Assembly (NCBI RefSeq): GCF_003290445.1
Contig: NZ_CP021781.1
Location: 620,001-684,000 of the forward strand
Length of the DNA: 64,000 nt
Source: Francisella adeliensis
GTDB lineage: Bacteria > Pseudomonadota > Gammaproteobacteria > Francisellales > Francisellaceae
Direction of reading: 5' to 3'
Of the stretch, positions 9,044 through 17,664 are shown piece by piece. The notes under the pieces are model-generated. The model was not told where the DNA came from, did not search any database, and was given only the letters and a program-made list of their open reading frames with translations. Every line of letters begins with the position of its first letter. The first letter of the stretch is position 1. The position numbers and the translations under genes are program-made.

Positions 9044-9739
9044 TTAAGAATATTTTAAAGGTTTATACCAAGCCTTTGTAGCTATTTCTTTTGCATTTGA
9101 TGTTATTAAGTCACCATGAGCTAGAATAATTTTATCAAAATCCCAATTTAAAATTGCGTGTAAACTTTTTGCTGCTAAGGGCTTATCCTTCCAACCAAAT
9201 TGATACTCTGGAGCAGGTTTTGGTTTATTCCACATTCTTAGGATTATCCACCATATTTTTATACCAATCCCTGCTCCTTCGGTATGTTTTCCAATATTCT
9301 CGATTAAATCAACAAGAATTAAAGTTCTAGTTTCTTTATGGAAAAAAGCTACTTCATTCATGATTCTAGACCCTAAAACAGGCTGTTGCTCAAATTCGGA
9401 TAATATGGGAGCATCAGTTAGAATTCCATCGTATTTTATATTGAGATTTTTCTTGATTATTCCTTCAGTAATATATGTCTTTGCATTTGTAAAAGCTACT
9501 TGGGCAGATTCAACATATAGATGATGAAAATTACCTGGTGCAATTATATAACTTACGCTACCAAGTTTTAAAATTTCTGTCTTGAGTTTGTCATCTATCT
9601 TACATGGAGAATGAATAGCTAAACTATCATTATTTAATCTAATAATTGTAGTTCTAGAATAAAAATTTATTCCTGAGTATTTAACAGGATATTCAATAAT
9701 CCATATTTTATCTTTAATAAATGTCTTAATTTCATACAT
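9044..9739 (-). CDS. DUF4336 family protein, metallo-beta-lactamase-like fold
   Basis: A 231-residue protein. The N-terminal strands (TTIIRLNNDSLAIHSPC) and the following IIAPGNFHHLY segment match the DUF4336 family, which is related to the metallo-beta-lactamase fold but lacks the canonical HxHxDH metal site. A late ILAHGD motif near residue 210 is the counterpart of the last metal-binding His-Asp. No signal peptide. The function is unknown. It is divergent from uvrC. Confidence 0.65.
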   Translation of the reverse strand: MYEIKTFIKDKIWIIEYPVKYSGINFYSRTTIIRLNNDSLAIHSPCKIDDKLKTEILKLGSVSYIIAPGNFHHLYVESAQVAFTNAKTYITEGIIKKNLNIKYDGILTDAPILSEFEQQPVLGSRIMNEVAFFHKETRTLILVDLIENIGKHTEGAGIGIKIWWIILRMWNKPKPAPEYQFGWKDKPLAAKSLHAILNWDFDKIILAHGDLITSNAKEIATKAWYKPLKYS

Positions 9740-9816
9740 AGAGTAAGTATCCTAGATAGATCAACCTATATCTATGTTATCATTTTCACATATGTATTAG
9801 TTAGTGTTAATATCGA

Positions 9817-11655
9817 ATGATTTCTCATAGTGATGATAGCTTTGACTTAAAAAGTTTCTTAAAAAACCTTACAACGCATTCTGGTGTTTATCGAATGATT
9901 GATGCTAATGGTGAGATAATCTATGTTGGTAAAGCAAAAAATCTCAAAAACCGGGTAAATAGCTATTTCTCAAAAGGTGCGAAAGATAATAAAACTTTAC
10001 TAATGGCATCACAAGTTGAGAAAATAGAGATAACTATTACACCAAGTGATTATGAAGCATATCTTTTAGAAAATAACCTAATTAAGCAACATCGCCCAAA
10101 GTATAATATTTTATTTAAAGATGATAAAAGTTACCCATACTTAGTTATTTCTCGTGATAAATTTCCACGCATTGCTTTTTATAGAGGAAAGTCGGCATAT
10201 AAAAAAGGACAATGTTTTGGGCCTTTTGTATCTATATCATCAGTAAAGTTTACATTAAATATTATTCAGAAAATTTTCCCGATTAGACAGTGTGAAAATT
10301 CTTACTATAACTCAAGAATACGCCCTTGCTTACAGTATCAGATTAAGAGATGTTTAGCTCCATGTGTTGGGCTTGTTTCCGAAGAGCAATATAATGAACA
10401 GCTAGCTATATTAAAGAAATTTTTAGCCGGTAAATTTAGTAGTGTACTTGAAGATATATCTCAAAAAATGCATGATGCTTCAGAGAATATGGAATATGAA
10501 AAAGCTCAAGTTTATCGTGACCAACTAGTAGTTTTGCGTAAGCTTCAGCAACAACAAATTGTAGATATACAAGCTGACAAAACATTTGATGTGATAGCTA
10601 TTCATTTACAAGATAATTATGCAAGTATAGCTTTGTTACAGATTCAAAATGGTGATGTTGTTGCAGATAGACATTGGAGTATAGATGCGAAAGGGCAAGA
10701 TAAAACTAGTGTGATGCATGCATTTCTATCGCATTTTTATCTTGGTGATGAGGCTCGAAATATTTGGCCTAAAAATATTATACTTTCTAAAGTTGATTTT
10801 GCTGAGATTACAGAATTAATGAAGAGTATTTCAAAACGAATTGGGCATGCTGTGAATTGGATACTTACTCCAGCAGTGGATAATCTTAAATGGTTAAAAC
10901 TTGCAGAAGTAAATGCTCGCCAAAAACTAAACATATATACTAGCTCAAAATCTCAATATCAAAAACGCTTAGATTCTTTAAGAGAATTTTTGCACTTAGA
11001 TAAAGACATTAAACGAATTGAGTGTTTTGATATATCACACTTTCAAGGTGAAGCCACTATAGCTTCATGTGTAGTGTATACAGATGAAGGGGAAGATAGA
11101 AAATCTCATCGAAGATACAATATAAAAGATGTAAAAGCTGGTGATGATTATGCAGCTATTGCTCAAGCTGTATCACGCAGGGTTAGTTCAGGAATCGAGG
11201 CCGATAATCTACCAGATATAATGATAATAGATGGCGGAAAGGGGCAAATTCATCAGGCGGAAGCTGTACTTGAGCAACTTGGAGTTAAAGATAAGATTCA
11301 GCTAGTGAGCCTAGGTAAAGGTGTAGAACGAATATCTGGTAAAGAAAAAATCTATAAAGGTTTTGATGATACAGAATACACTTTAGATGAGCATGATGCA
11401 GGATTTTTGCTTCTAAGACAAGTGCGAGACTCAGCCCATGACCATGCGATAAAGGGGCAACGCAAAAAAGTAAGCTCAAATAGACAATCATCTATTATCG
11501 AAGAGATTGAAGGTGTGGGACCTAAACGCCGTAAGGCATTGATTATGCACTTTGGTGGATGGCAAGAGCTAAGTAGCGCCGGTGTTGATGAAATAGCTAA
11601 AGTAAAAGGTATAAGCAAAAAATTAGCTCAAGAGATTTGGGAATGTTTTCATTAG
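9817..11655 (+). CDS. uvrC: UvrABC excinuclease subunit C
   Basis: A 612-residue protein, the usual UvrC length. It makes both incisions around a lesion during nucleotide excision repair. The N-terminal GIY-YIG nuclease is clear (SGVYRMIDANGEIIYVGKAK, about residues 18-37). The central cysteine cluster region and a UVR segment (about 205-240) follow, then the RNase H-like nuclease domain with CFDISHFQGE and IIDGGKGQ (about 405-475), and a C-terminal helix-hairpin-helix pair (EEIEGVGPKRRK and KVKGISKKLA). It is followed seven bases later by a PAP2 gene. Confidence 0.95.
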   Translation: MISHSDDSFDLKSFLKNLTTHSGVYRMIDANGEIIYVGKAKNLKNRVNSYFSKGAKDNKTLLMASQVEKIEITITPSDYEAYLLENNLIKQHRPKYNILFKDDKSYPYLVISRDKFPRIAFYRGKSAYKKGQCFGPFVSISSVKFTLNIIQKIFPIRQCENSYYNSRIRPCLQYQIKRCLAPCVGLVSEEQYNEQLAILKKFLAGKFSSVLEDISQKMHDASENMEYEKAQVYRDQLVVLRKLQQQQIVDIQADKTFDVIAIHLQDNYASIALLQIQNGDVVADRHWSIDAKGQDKTSVMHAFLSHFYLGDEARNIWPKNIILSKVDFAEITELMKSISKRIGHAVNWILTPAVDNLKWLKLAEVNARQKLNIYTSSKSQYQKRLDSLREFLHLDKDIKRIECFDISHFQGEATIASCVVYTDEGEDRKSHRRYNIKDVKAGDDYAAIAQAVSRRVSSGIEADNLPDIMIIDGGKGQIHQAEAVLEQLGVKDKIQLVSLGKGVERISGKEKIYKGFDDTEYTLDEHDAGFLLLRQVRDSAHDHAIKGQRKKVSSNRQSSIIEEIEGVGPKRRKALIMHFGGWQELSSAGVDEIAKVKGISKKLAQEIWECFH

Positions 11656-11662
11656 GAGTGTT

Positions 11663-12283
11663 ATGAAAAACAAAAATTTAGTATTACTTAGTTTGACTAG
11701 CATATTTTTTATAGTGATATGTTATTTCTTCGTTGATAGGCAGGTGGTGTGGTTTGCTCATAATCATGATTTTAGGCAGTATACAGTACTATATTTCTTG
11801 TCTGATCACTTAGTTAATATTATAAATTTCATGGTATTCTTTTTTTACATATATTATTTCATTAAGCTTGTTTGTAAAAGAGTTTCAGGTATTGATTCCA
11901 AGTTTATATTCGTTGCTAATGCTATTTTGATAGGGCAGTTTATAAAAGAGATTTTAAAGGGTGTTTTTGGTAGATATTGGGCAGCCACATTCAGAAATAA
12001 TAACCCTTCACTTATTCATGATAATGCTTATGGTTTTAATTGGTTCAAGTTTAGTAGTGATTATGCTTCTTTCCCTTCAGGACATGCAACATTTATATTT
12101 TCATTTGCTGTTAGTATGTGGATATTATTTCCAAAATTTAGATGGTTTTATGGTTTATTGGCATTTTTAGTAACTATGGCTCAGCTTTTACAGTATTTTC
12201 ATTATGCTAGTGACCTTATCGCAGGTGCGACACTTGGAAGTATAGTAGCGGTGTATACTTGTGGGCATTATAAAAATAAATAG
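11663..12283 (+). CDS. PAP2 superfamily membrane phosphatase
   Basis: A 206-residue inner-membrane protein with about six hydrophobic segments. The three PAP2 signature blocks are present: KEILKGVFGRYW (about residue 93), PSGHATF (about 136) and YASDLIAGATLG (about 178). Such enzymes remove phosphate from lipid substrates such as phosphatidylglycerol phosphate, undecaprenyl pyrophosphate or lipid A, with the active site on the periplasmic side. The substrate cannot be decided here; a lipid A phosphatase is possible but not shown. A good AGGAG ribosome site precedes the ATG, and rmuC follows 15 bases later. Confidence 0.75.
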   Translation: MKNKNLVLLSLTSIFFIVICYFFVDRQVVWFAHNHDFRQYTVLYFLSDHLVNIINFMVFFFYIYYFIKLVCKRVSGIDSKFIFVANAILIGQFIKEILKGVFGRYWAATFRNNNPSLIHDNAYGFNWFKFSSDYASFPSGHATFIFSFAVSMWILFPKFRWFYGLLAFLVTMAQLLQYFHYASDLIAGATLGSIVAVYTCGHYKNK

Positions 12284-12298
12284 AAAAAAGGATAAGAA

Positions 12299-13735
12299 AT
12301 GATAATAATAGTAGGTTTGATTTTTGTAGTAGTTGTATTAGCTACTGTATTTTTGATGATGTTATCAAAGAAAACAAAAGAAGTACAAAATATAACAAAG
12401 TCTTTTGAAGAGTATAAAAATACTACACAAAATGAACTGATGCAACTGCGTTCTAAAGAGGTAACTTTTGATACTTTACTAGAGCAAGAAAAACAAAAAA
12501 ATATTGAGCTAAAAGAAGACAAAGCTCAACGAATAGAAGAGTTAAAGCAAGAGTTGTCTTTAGCAAGAAGTAAGGTTGATAATTTTATTGAAGAGATAAA
12601 AAATTACAAGTCTGAAAATTCAAAGTTAGAAACTCAGCTTAAAGAGCAAAATATTGCAATGCAAGATAAACTAGAATTACTACAAAACAGTGAAGCTAAG
12701 CTAAAAACAGAATTTGAAAATCTTGCTAATAAAATCTTTGAGAGTAATAGCCAAAAGCTAAATCAAAAAAACCAAGAAAGTTTAAGTAATGTGCTAAATC
12801 CTGTGCGTGAACAGCTAAAAGATTTTAGAAGTAGGGTTGATACTATCTATGAAAAGGATACTGCTGGTAGGGTTGAGCTAAAACATGAGCTACAAACTTT
12901 AAAAGAGCTAAATCAAAAAATGTCTGAAGAAGCTCACAACCTTACAACAGCTCTTAAAGGAGATAAAAAACAGCAAGGTAATTGGGGGGAAATGGTACTT
13001 GAGAAGGTGCTAGAAAGCTCAGGGCTTAGAAAGGGTGAAGAGTACCTTAGAGAATTTACACTAAAAGCTGATGAAAATACTAAGTTTAGACCCGATGTAA
13101 TTATCAAATTACCAGAAAATAGAGACATAATCATAGATGCTAAGACTTCTTTAGTAGCTTATGATAATTTTATAGGTGCTGAAACTGAGCTTGAGAAAAC
13201 TAAGTATACAAATGAGCATATCAATGCTTTAAAAAATCATATCGATGGATTATCTCTTAAAGAATACGAAAAACTAGAGGGTGTGAACTCGTTAGATTTT
13301 ATATTTATTTTTGTACCAATTGAGAATGCTTTAACTTTAGCATTGAGTAAAAATATTCCAAACTATGATAAAAATCTTTATGAGTACGCTTTTCAAAAGA
13401 AGATTATTTTAGTTAGCCCAACAACGCTATTGCTTGCATTAAAAGTAATAGAAAATACTTGGAAGTACGAAAAGCAAGCTAAAAGCATAACAGCTATATA
13501 TAGCAGGGCAGAAGAGCTTTATAAAAAGTTTGTTGGTTTTGTAGAGGATTTAGAGAAAGTAGGTAAATCAATTAATGATGCTACTAAGTCTTATGATAAC
13601 GCCTTTAGCAAACTAAAATCTGGTAATGGTAATCTTATAGGTCAAGCTGAAAAACTAAAAATAGTTTCTAATATAAAGCCCAAGAAAGAGATAAAGAGTG
13701 ACTTGGTAGAGATTGGTTTGGAGGATGATAAATAA
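12299..13735 (+). CDS. rmuC: RmuC family DNA recombination protein
   Basis: A 478-residue protein. An N-terminal membrane anchor (residues 1-22) is followed by a long coiled coil (about 30-200) and then the RmuC nuclease-like domain, with KGDKKQQGNWGEMVLEKVLE (about 218-237) and RPDVIIKLP...IIDAKTSL (about 263-285). RmuC limits inversion at short inverted repeats and is thought to be a PD-(D/E)XK-type nuclease; the D-V-I...D-A-K pattern fits. The length is normal for the family. An AAAAGGAT ribosome site precedes the start. Confidence 0.9.
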   Translation: MIIIVGLIFVVVVLATVFLMMLSKKTKEVQNITKSFEEYKNTTQNELMQLRSKEVTFDTLLEQEKQKNIELKEDKAQRIEELKQELSLARSKVDNFIEEIKNYKSENSKLETQLKEQNIAMQDKLELLQNSEAKLKTEFENLANKIFESNSQKLNQKNQESLSNVLNPVREQLKDFRSRVDTIYEKDTAGRVELKHELQTLKELNQKMSEEAHNLTTALKGDKKQQGNWGEMVLEKVLESSGLRKGEEYLREFTLKADENTKFRPDVIIKLPENRDIIIDAKTSLVAYDNFIGAETELEKTKYTNEHINALKNHIDGLSLKEYEKLEGVNSLDFIFIFVPIENALTLALSKNIPNYDKNLYEYAFQKKIILVSPTTLLLALKVIENTWKYEKQAKSITAIYSRAEELYKKFVGFVEDLEKVGKSINDATKSYDNAFSKLKSGNGNLIGQAEKLKIVSNIKPKKEIKSDLVEIGLEDDK

Positions 13736-13752
13736 AAATAGGGAATGATTTT

Positions 13753-14265
13753 ATGAGTATAAAAATTCGAGAAGAAATTTATTCAGATAGAGACTATACA
13801 TATGGGCTTTTAAGAGAATGCTTTGAAGGTGATACTGAAGAAAAATTGGTCAAACTTTTTCATCAAGATAACCAGGAGTTAATATCTTTAGTTGCTGAAG
13901 TAGATAGCGAGATAATTGGTCAAATAATTCTTTCAAAAATGACTGCTGAAGATGATAGTTCTTTGAGTATCTATGGATTAGCTCCGATGTGTGTATCACC
14001 AAAGTATCAAAAGCAAGGTGTTGGCACCAAGTTGATTGAGAAAGCAATCCAAGAAGCAAAGGCTAGTAACATCGATGCAATATTTGTTTTAGGACACCCT
14101 AGTTATTATCCCAGATTTGGTTTTAAGCTGACAAATTTATATCAGATAAAGTGTGAGTATGATGTGCCAGCTGATGTTTTTATGGTTTTAGACATTTCAA
14201 ACAAACTAGTAAAGCTTGAAAATCAAACTGTTTATTATGCGGAAGAGTTTGGGAAGGTTTTTTAG
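13753..14265 (+). CDS. GNAT family N-acetyltransferase
   Basis: A 170-residue protein with the GNAT fold. The acetyl-CoA-binding motif A is visible as LAPMCVSPKYQKQGVGTKLI (about residues 76-95), with QKQGVG as the pyrophosphate loop, and HPSYYPRFGF (about 115) matches the YhbS/predicted N-acetyltransferase group. The substrate is unknown. It follows rmuC by 17 bases with an AGGGA ribosome site and probably ends that transcription unit; the sulfur regulator begins 88 bases later. Confidence 0.8.
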   Translation: MSIKIREEIYSDRDYTYGLLRECFEGDTEEKLVKLFHQDNQELISLVAEVDSEIIGQIILSKMTAEDDSSLSIYGLAPMCVSPKYQKQGVGTKLIEKAIQEAKASNIDAIFVLGHPSYYPRFGFKLTNLYQIKCEYDVPADVFMVLDISNKLVKLENQTVYYAEEFGKVF

Positions 14266-14316
14266 TTTTCTTATAAGGTTTTTTTTCATACTTTTAATTA
14301 TATTGTTGATTTCTAA

Positions 14317-14332
14317 ATTAGATTTTGCTAAT
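14317..14332 (+). promoter_or_regulatory. Candidate operator 1 of the sulfur-responsive ArsR regulator
   Basis: A perfect inverted repeat ATTAG-N6-CTAAT, 22 bases before the regulator's ATG. The same palindrome with one end base changed recurs at 14676, before the rhodanese gene. A shared palindrome at the two promoter-proximal gaps of an ArsR-controlled locus suggests autoregulation plus control of the structural genes. No binding has been shown. Confidence 0.45.
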
Positions 14333-14353
14333 ATAAATCTATTGAACAATTAA

Positions 14354-14659
14354 ATGCCTCTAAATATGGATCTGATGCAAATGAAAGAGAATGCCAGTAA
14401 AGCATCAGCTTTGCTAAAAGCAATATCTCATGAATCAAGATTATTGATACTATGTTTGCTTTTAAGAGAAGAAATGACTGTCGGTCAGCTTGCAGAATAT
14501 TCTGATCTTAGTCAGTCAGCTTTCTCACAGCACTTATCTGTATTGAGAAAGGAAGGGTTAGTACAAACTAGAAAAGAAGCACAAACAGTTTTTTATAGTT
14601 TAAAAGATCCTGCAGTAAAGAAAATATTAGAAGCTTTATATAGTATATATTGCGACTAA
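14354..14659 (+). CDS. ArsR family reactive-sulfur sensor (BigR/SqrR/YgaV type)
   Basis: A 101-residue winged-helix repressor. The helix-turn-helix is around residues 42-66 (MTVGQLAEYSDLSQSAFSQH). Two cysteines stand out: Cys34 in LLILCLLL and Cys100 in the last residues. Their spacing of 66 residues equals that of the two sensing cysteines of SqrR (41/107) and BigR (42/108), which form a polysulfide bridge on exposure to persulfide and release DNA. The flanking sequence (LSxxxRLLILCLL, EGLVQTRKEA, FYSLKDPAV) also fits YgaV. The adjacent sulfur genes support this sensor role strongly. Other ArsR metal-sensing motifs (ELCVCDL) are absent. Confidence 0.85.
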   Translation: MPLNMDLMQMKENASKASALLKAISHESRLLILCLLLREEMTVGQLAEYSDLSQSAFSQHLSVLRKEGLVQTRKEAQTVFYSLKDPAVKKILEALYSIYCD

Positions 14660-14675
14660 AAATTTTGTAAAATAT

Positions 14676-14690
14676 ATTAGAATAAACTAA
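14676..14690 (+). promoter_or_regulatory. Candidate operator 2 of the sulfur-responsive ArsR regulator
   Basis: ATTAG-N6-CTAA, followed by a further ATTAG at 14691-14695, lies in the 58-base gap between the ArsR gene and the rhodanese gene. It is the same palindrome as at 14317-14332. Its position suggests a second regulated promoter for the four-gene sulfur operon. Confidence 0.4.
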
Positions 14691-14717
14691 ATTAGAAAAA
14701 CCTAAAGGAAAATAAAA

Positions 14718-15233
14718 ATGCATAATGTAAAAAATATTTCAGTAAAAGAGTTTTTTGACCTTCAAAAGAAAGAAAAGGTTAAGTTGGTAGACATTAGGTC
14801 ATCTGATGAGCATAGAAGAGAGTGCATTGAATGTGCTCATAATATCTCTATTGATGATATTCATAAAGCTGGTATCAAAGATGATGAGATTGTGGTTTTA
14901 CATTGCCAATCTGGTAATAGAACAAACCAAGCTGCTAGTAAAGTTAAAAACTTAAATGCAAAAGCGGTTTATTTACTAGATGGTGGTATTGGTGCTTGGA
15001 AACAGCATAATCAACCTACAAAAAAAGATGAAAAAGCACCTCTACCTCTAATGAGACAAGTGCAAATCATCGTTGGATTTATGGTGCTTCTAGGTGTAGT
15101 GCTTTCATTCACAGTTTCTCAGTACTTTGCGATACTAAGTGGCTTCTTTGGAGCTGGTTTGTTATTTGCTGGTGTTACTGGATTTTGTGGATTAGCTAGA
15201 GTATTAATGATATTACCATACAATAAAAAATAA
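14718..15233 (+). CDS. Rhodanese with C-terminal membrane domain (YgaP-like)
   Basis: A 171-residue protein. The N-terminal rhodanese domain (about 1-105) has the active loop HCQSGNRT with catalytic Cys63 and Arg68, the CxxxxR loop that carries a persulfide. The C-terminal part (about 112-171) is a DUF2892 region with two hydrophobic helices, the same architecture as E. coli YgaP, the only known membrane-bound rhodanese there, whose gene is controlled by YgaV. It is the first gene after the ArsR regulator and has its own upstream palindrome. Role: sulfane-sulfur transfer at the inner membrane. Confidence 0.88.
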   Translation: MHNVKNISVKEFFDLQKKEKVKLVDIRSSDEHRRECIECAHNISIDDIHKAGIKDDEIVVLHCQSGNRTNQAASKVKNLNAKAVYLLDGGIGAWKQHNQPTKKDEKAPLPLMRQVQIIVGFMVLLGVVLSFTVSQYFAILSGFFGAGLLFAGVTGFCGLARVLMILPYNKK

Positions 15234-15245
15234 GGATTATAGGCG

Positions 15246-16949
15246 ATGGCTAAAAAATATCTAATAATCGGAGGTGTTGCTGCAGGAGCTTCTGCGGCTG
15301 CAAGACTGAGAAGGCTTGATGAGTCTGCAGAGATTATAATGTTTGAAAAAGGACCTCATGTATCATTTTCAAATTGTGGTTTACCATACCATCTTGGTGG
15401 ATATATAGAACCCGCGGAAAAGTTGATTTTGATGACACCGGAGAAGTTTGATAAGCAATATAATATTGATGCTCGCACAAATTCAGAAGTTGTAGATATT
15501 GACAAGTCAAATAAGCTTGTAACAGTTTTAAATCATAAAACAGGTGATAAATATACCGAAAGCTATGACAAGTTAGTCGTAGCTGTTGGAGCTAAACCTA
15601 TAGTTCCTCCATTTGAAGGTTTAGATTCTATAGATCATTTTATCCTAAGAAATGTAGTCGATGTTGAGAAAATCCATAGTGCTGTTTTTAGTAAAGAAAA
15701 AACTGTAAAGAATGTAACAGTAATCGGTGCTGGATTTATTGGTATTGAAGTCGCAGAGAATCTCAAAGAAAGAGGTTTTAATGTAACTATCGTTGAGATG
15801 GCAAATCAGATTATGCGACCTTTTGATTATGAGATGGTTAAGCCTTTAGAAAAAGAACTTTTAGATCGCGACATTAGTTTAATGCTTTCTGAAAAAGTTG
15901 TAGGCTTTGAGTCTGATAAAGTATTACTTGAGTCAGGTAAAAATATAGATAGTGATTTAGTTGTATTATCTATCGGTGTAGCACCAGATACAGCTTTTCT
16001 AAAAAATGTAGGTATAGACTTAGCTAAAAGTGGCCATATTGTTGTAAATAAAAATTATCAAACTTCTGATGAAGATATTTATGCAGCAGGTGACGCTATT
16101 TTAGTGAAAAATGCTCTTACAGGTCAGGATTTTAATCTACCTCTAGCTGGTCCAGCAAATAAGCAAGGGCGTTTAATTGCTGATCATATTAATGGTAAAA
16201 AAGTTGTAAATAAAGGTTATATAGCTTCATCAATTATTCAGATATTTCACTATACAGGTGCTGCTACTGGCTTAAATGAAGCTTGGATTAAATTTTATAA
16301 TTTAGATATTGATTATGGTGTTGCCTATACTGCTCCATTTGATAGAGTTAGTATTATGCCAAATGCTGAACATGTATTCACTAAGATTTTATTTGAAAAA
16401 AGTAGTGGTAAATTACTTGGTGCTCAGGTTGTAGGTAAAGGAATTGTTGATAAAAGAGCCGATGTATTTGCAACAGCGATTAAGGCTGGAATGACAATTG
16501 AAGACTTACAAGATCTTGAGCTATGTTATGCACCGCCATACTCAACAGGTAAAGATGTGGTAAATCACACAGGTTATGTTGCTAACAATCTACATAGTGG
16601 GGAATTTAGACAAATATCTTTCACAAAGGTAGCAGAGCTTGTCGCAAAGAATGCTCAAGTTGTAGATGTAAGAGAAGTTGCTGAAACCCGTAATGGTATG
16701 CTAAAAAATGTTAAAAATATACCAATGTCTGAAATAAGAAGTAGACTATCAGAACTTGATAAAACTAAACCTGTATATGTACATTGTCATACAGGGCAAC
16801 GCTCTTATAATGTGGCTCTTATGTTGCAACAACATGGCTTTGATGTTTACAATATATCAGGAGGGTATATCATGATTTCATATTACTATGCTACTCTTGA
16901 GAGAATAACTGGTGAAAAAGCACCATTTAATAAGGCAAATTTTAATTAA
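15246..16949 (+). CDS. CoA-disulfide-reductase-like flavoprotein fused to rhodanese
   Basis: A 567-residue protein. Residues 1-445 form an FAD/NAD(P)H pyridine nucleotide-disulfide oxidoreductase: GGVAAGASAAARLRR is the FAD loop, FSNCGLPY holds the single active Cys44, VTVIGAGFIGIEVAENL (about 157-173) is the NAD(P)H loop, and YAAGDA is the second FAD site. Residues about 465-550 are a rhodanese domain with HCHTGQRS and Cys514. This is the CoADR-RHD or NADH-dependent persulfide reductase architecture, which reduces CoA persulfide or polysulfide. The gene starts 12 bases after the YgaP-like gene and belongs to the same operon. Confidence 0.9.
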   Translation: MAKKYLIIGGVAAGASAAARLRRLDESAEIIMFEKGPHVSFSNCGLPYHLGGYIEPAEKLILMTPEKFDKQYNIDARTNSEVVDIDKSNKLVTVLNHKTGDKYTESYDKLVVAVGAKPIVPPFEGLDSIDHFILRNVVDVEKIHSAVFSKEKTVKNVTVIGAGFIGIEVAENLKERGFNVTIVEMANQIMRPFDYEMVKPLEKELLDRDISLMLSEKVVGFESDKVLLESGKNIDSDLVVLSIGVAPDTAFLKNVGIDLAKSGHIVVNKNYQTSDEDIYAAGDAILVKNALTGQDFNLPLAGPANKQGRLIADHINGKKVVNKGYIASSIIQIFHYTGAATGLNEAWIKFYNLDIDYGVAYTAPFDRVSIMPNAEHVFTKILFEKSSGKLLGAQVVGKGIVDKRADVFATAIKAGMTIEDLQDLELCYAPPYSTGKDVVNHTGYVANNLHSGEFRQISFTKVAELVAKNAQVVDVREVAETRNGMLKNVKNIPMSEIRSRLSELDKTKPVYVHCHTGQRSYNVALMLQQHGFDVYNISGGYIMISYYYATLERITGEKAPFNKANFN

Positions 16950-16977
16950 GTTTTTATAGAAAACTAAGGAGAATACT

Positions 16978-17664
16978 ATGATTTTAAGACAATTATTCGA
17001 CCAAGATACATGGACATATACTTACATTCTAGCATCTGGTGTAGGTCGTGAAGCTATAATTATCGACCCTGTAGATACTCAAATAGCAAAGTATCATAAG
17101 CTACTAAATGAGTTAGATATAAAGCTAGTTGCAGCGATTGATACTCATGTGCATGCTGACCATATCACAGCGATTGGCCAATTAAGATATGATACTGATT
17201 GTAACTCAATTATGGGAGCACATACAAAAGCTGAATGTGTTTCTGTAAAAATCAAAGAAGACGAGACTGTAGACTTTGATGGTATGAAGCTAAAAGCTAT
17301 TTATACACCAGGTCACACTGATGATTCTTATAGTTTTATCTTAGATGATAAGCTTTTTACAGGGGATACTCTTTTTATTAGAGGGACAGGTAGAACAGAT
17401 TTCCAGCATGGTGATTCATTTGCTCAATACGATAGTATTACGAACAAATTATTTAAATTACCAGAAGATACTATAGTATTACCAGGGCATGATTACAATG
17501 GCGCTACAACAAGTAGTATTGGCGAAGAGAAAAGGTTTAACCCAAGGCTTCAAGTAAAAAATGCTCAAGAGTATGCTGAGCTTATGGCTAACTTAAATCT
17601 TCCGCATCCTAAGTATATGGATGTAGCAGTACCAGCAAACTTAAAGTGTGGTTTAGTTAAGTAA
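16978..17664 (+). CDS. ETHE1-like persulfide dioxygenase (metallo-beta-lactamase fold)
   Basis: A 228-residue protein. The metal site THVHADH gives His57, His59, Asp61 and His62; GHTDDSYSF, GDTLF and LPGHDYNG supply the remaining His/Asp ligands. The GTGRTDFQHGD segment is a hallmark of the ETHE1/Blh group of mononuclear-iron enzymes that oxidise glutathione persulfide to sulfite, and is not shared with glyoxalase II. Its position between a persulfide-handling flavoprotein and a TauE/SafE exporter fits sulfite production followed by efflux. Its stop codon overlaps the next start by one base. Confidence 0.88.
   Translation: MILRQLFDQDTWTYTYILASGVGREAIIIDPVDTQIAKYHKLLNELDIKLVAAIDTHVHADHITAIGQLRYDTDCNSIMGAHTKAECVSVKIKEDETVDFDGMKLKAIYTPGHTDDSYSFILDDKLFTGDTLFIRGTGRTDFQHGDSFAQYDSITNKLFKLPEDTIVLPGHDYNGATTSSIGEEKRFNPRLQVKNAQEYAELMANLNLPHPKYMDVAVPANLKCGLVK

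Noticed and set aside
10737-11618. Open frames on the minus strand inside uvrC
   Set aside because: They are out of phase with the clear UvrC domains and encode no recognisable protein.
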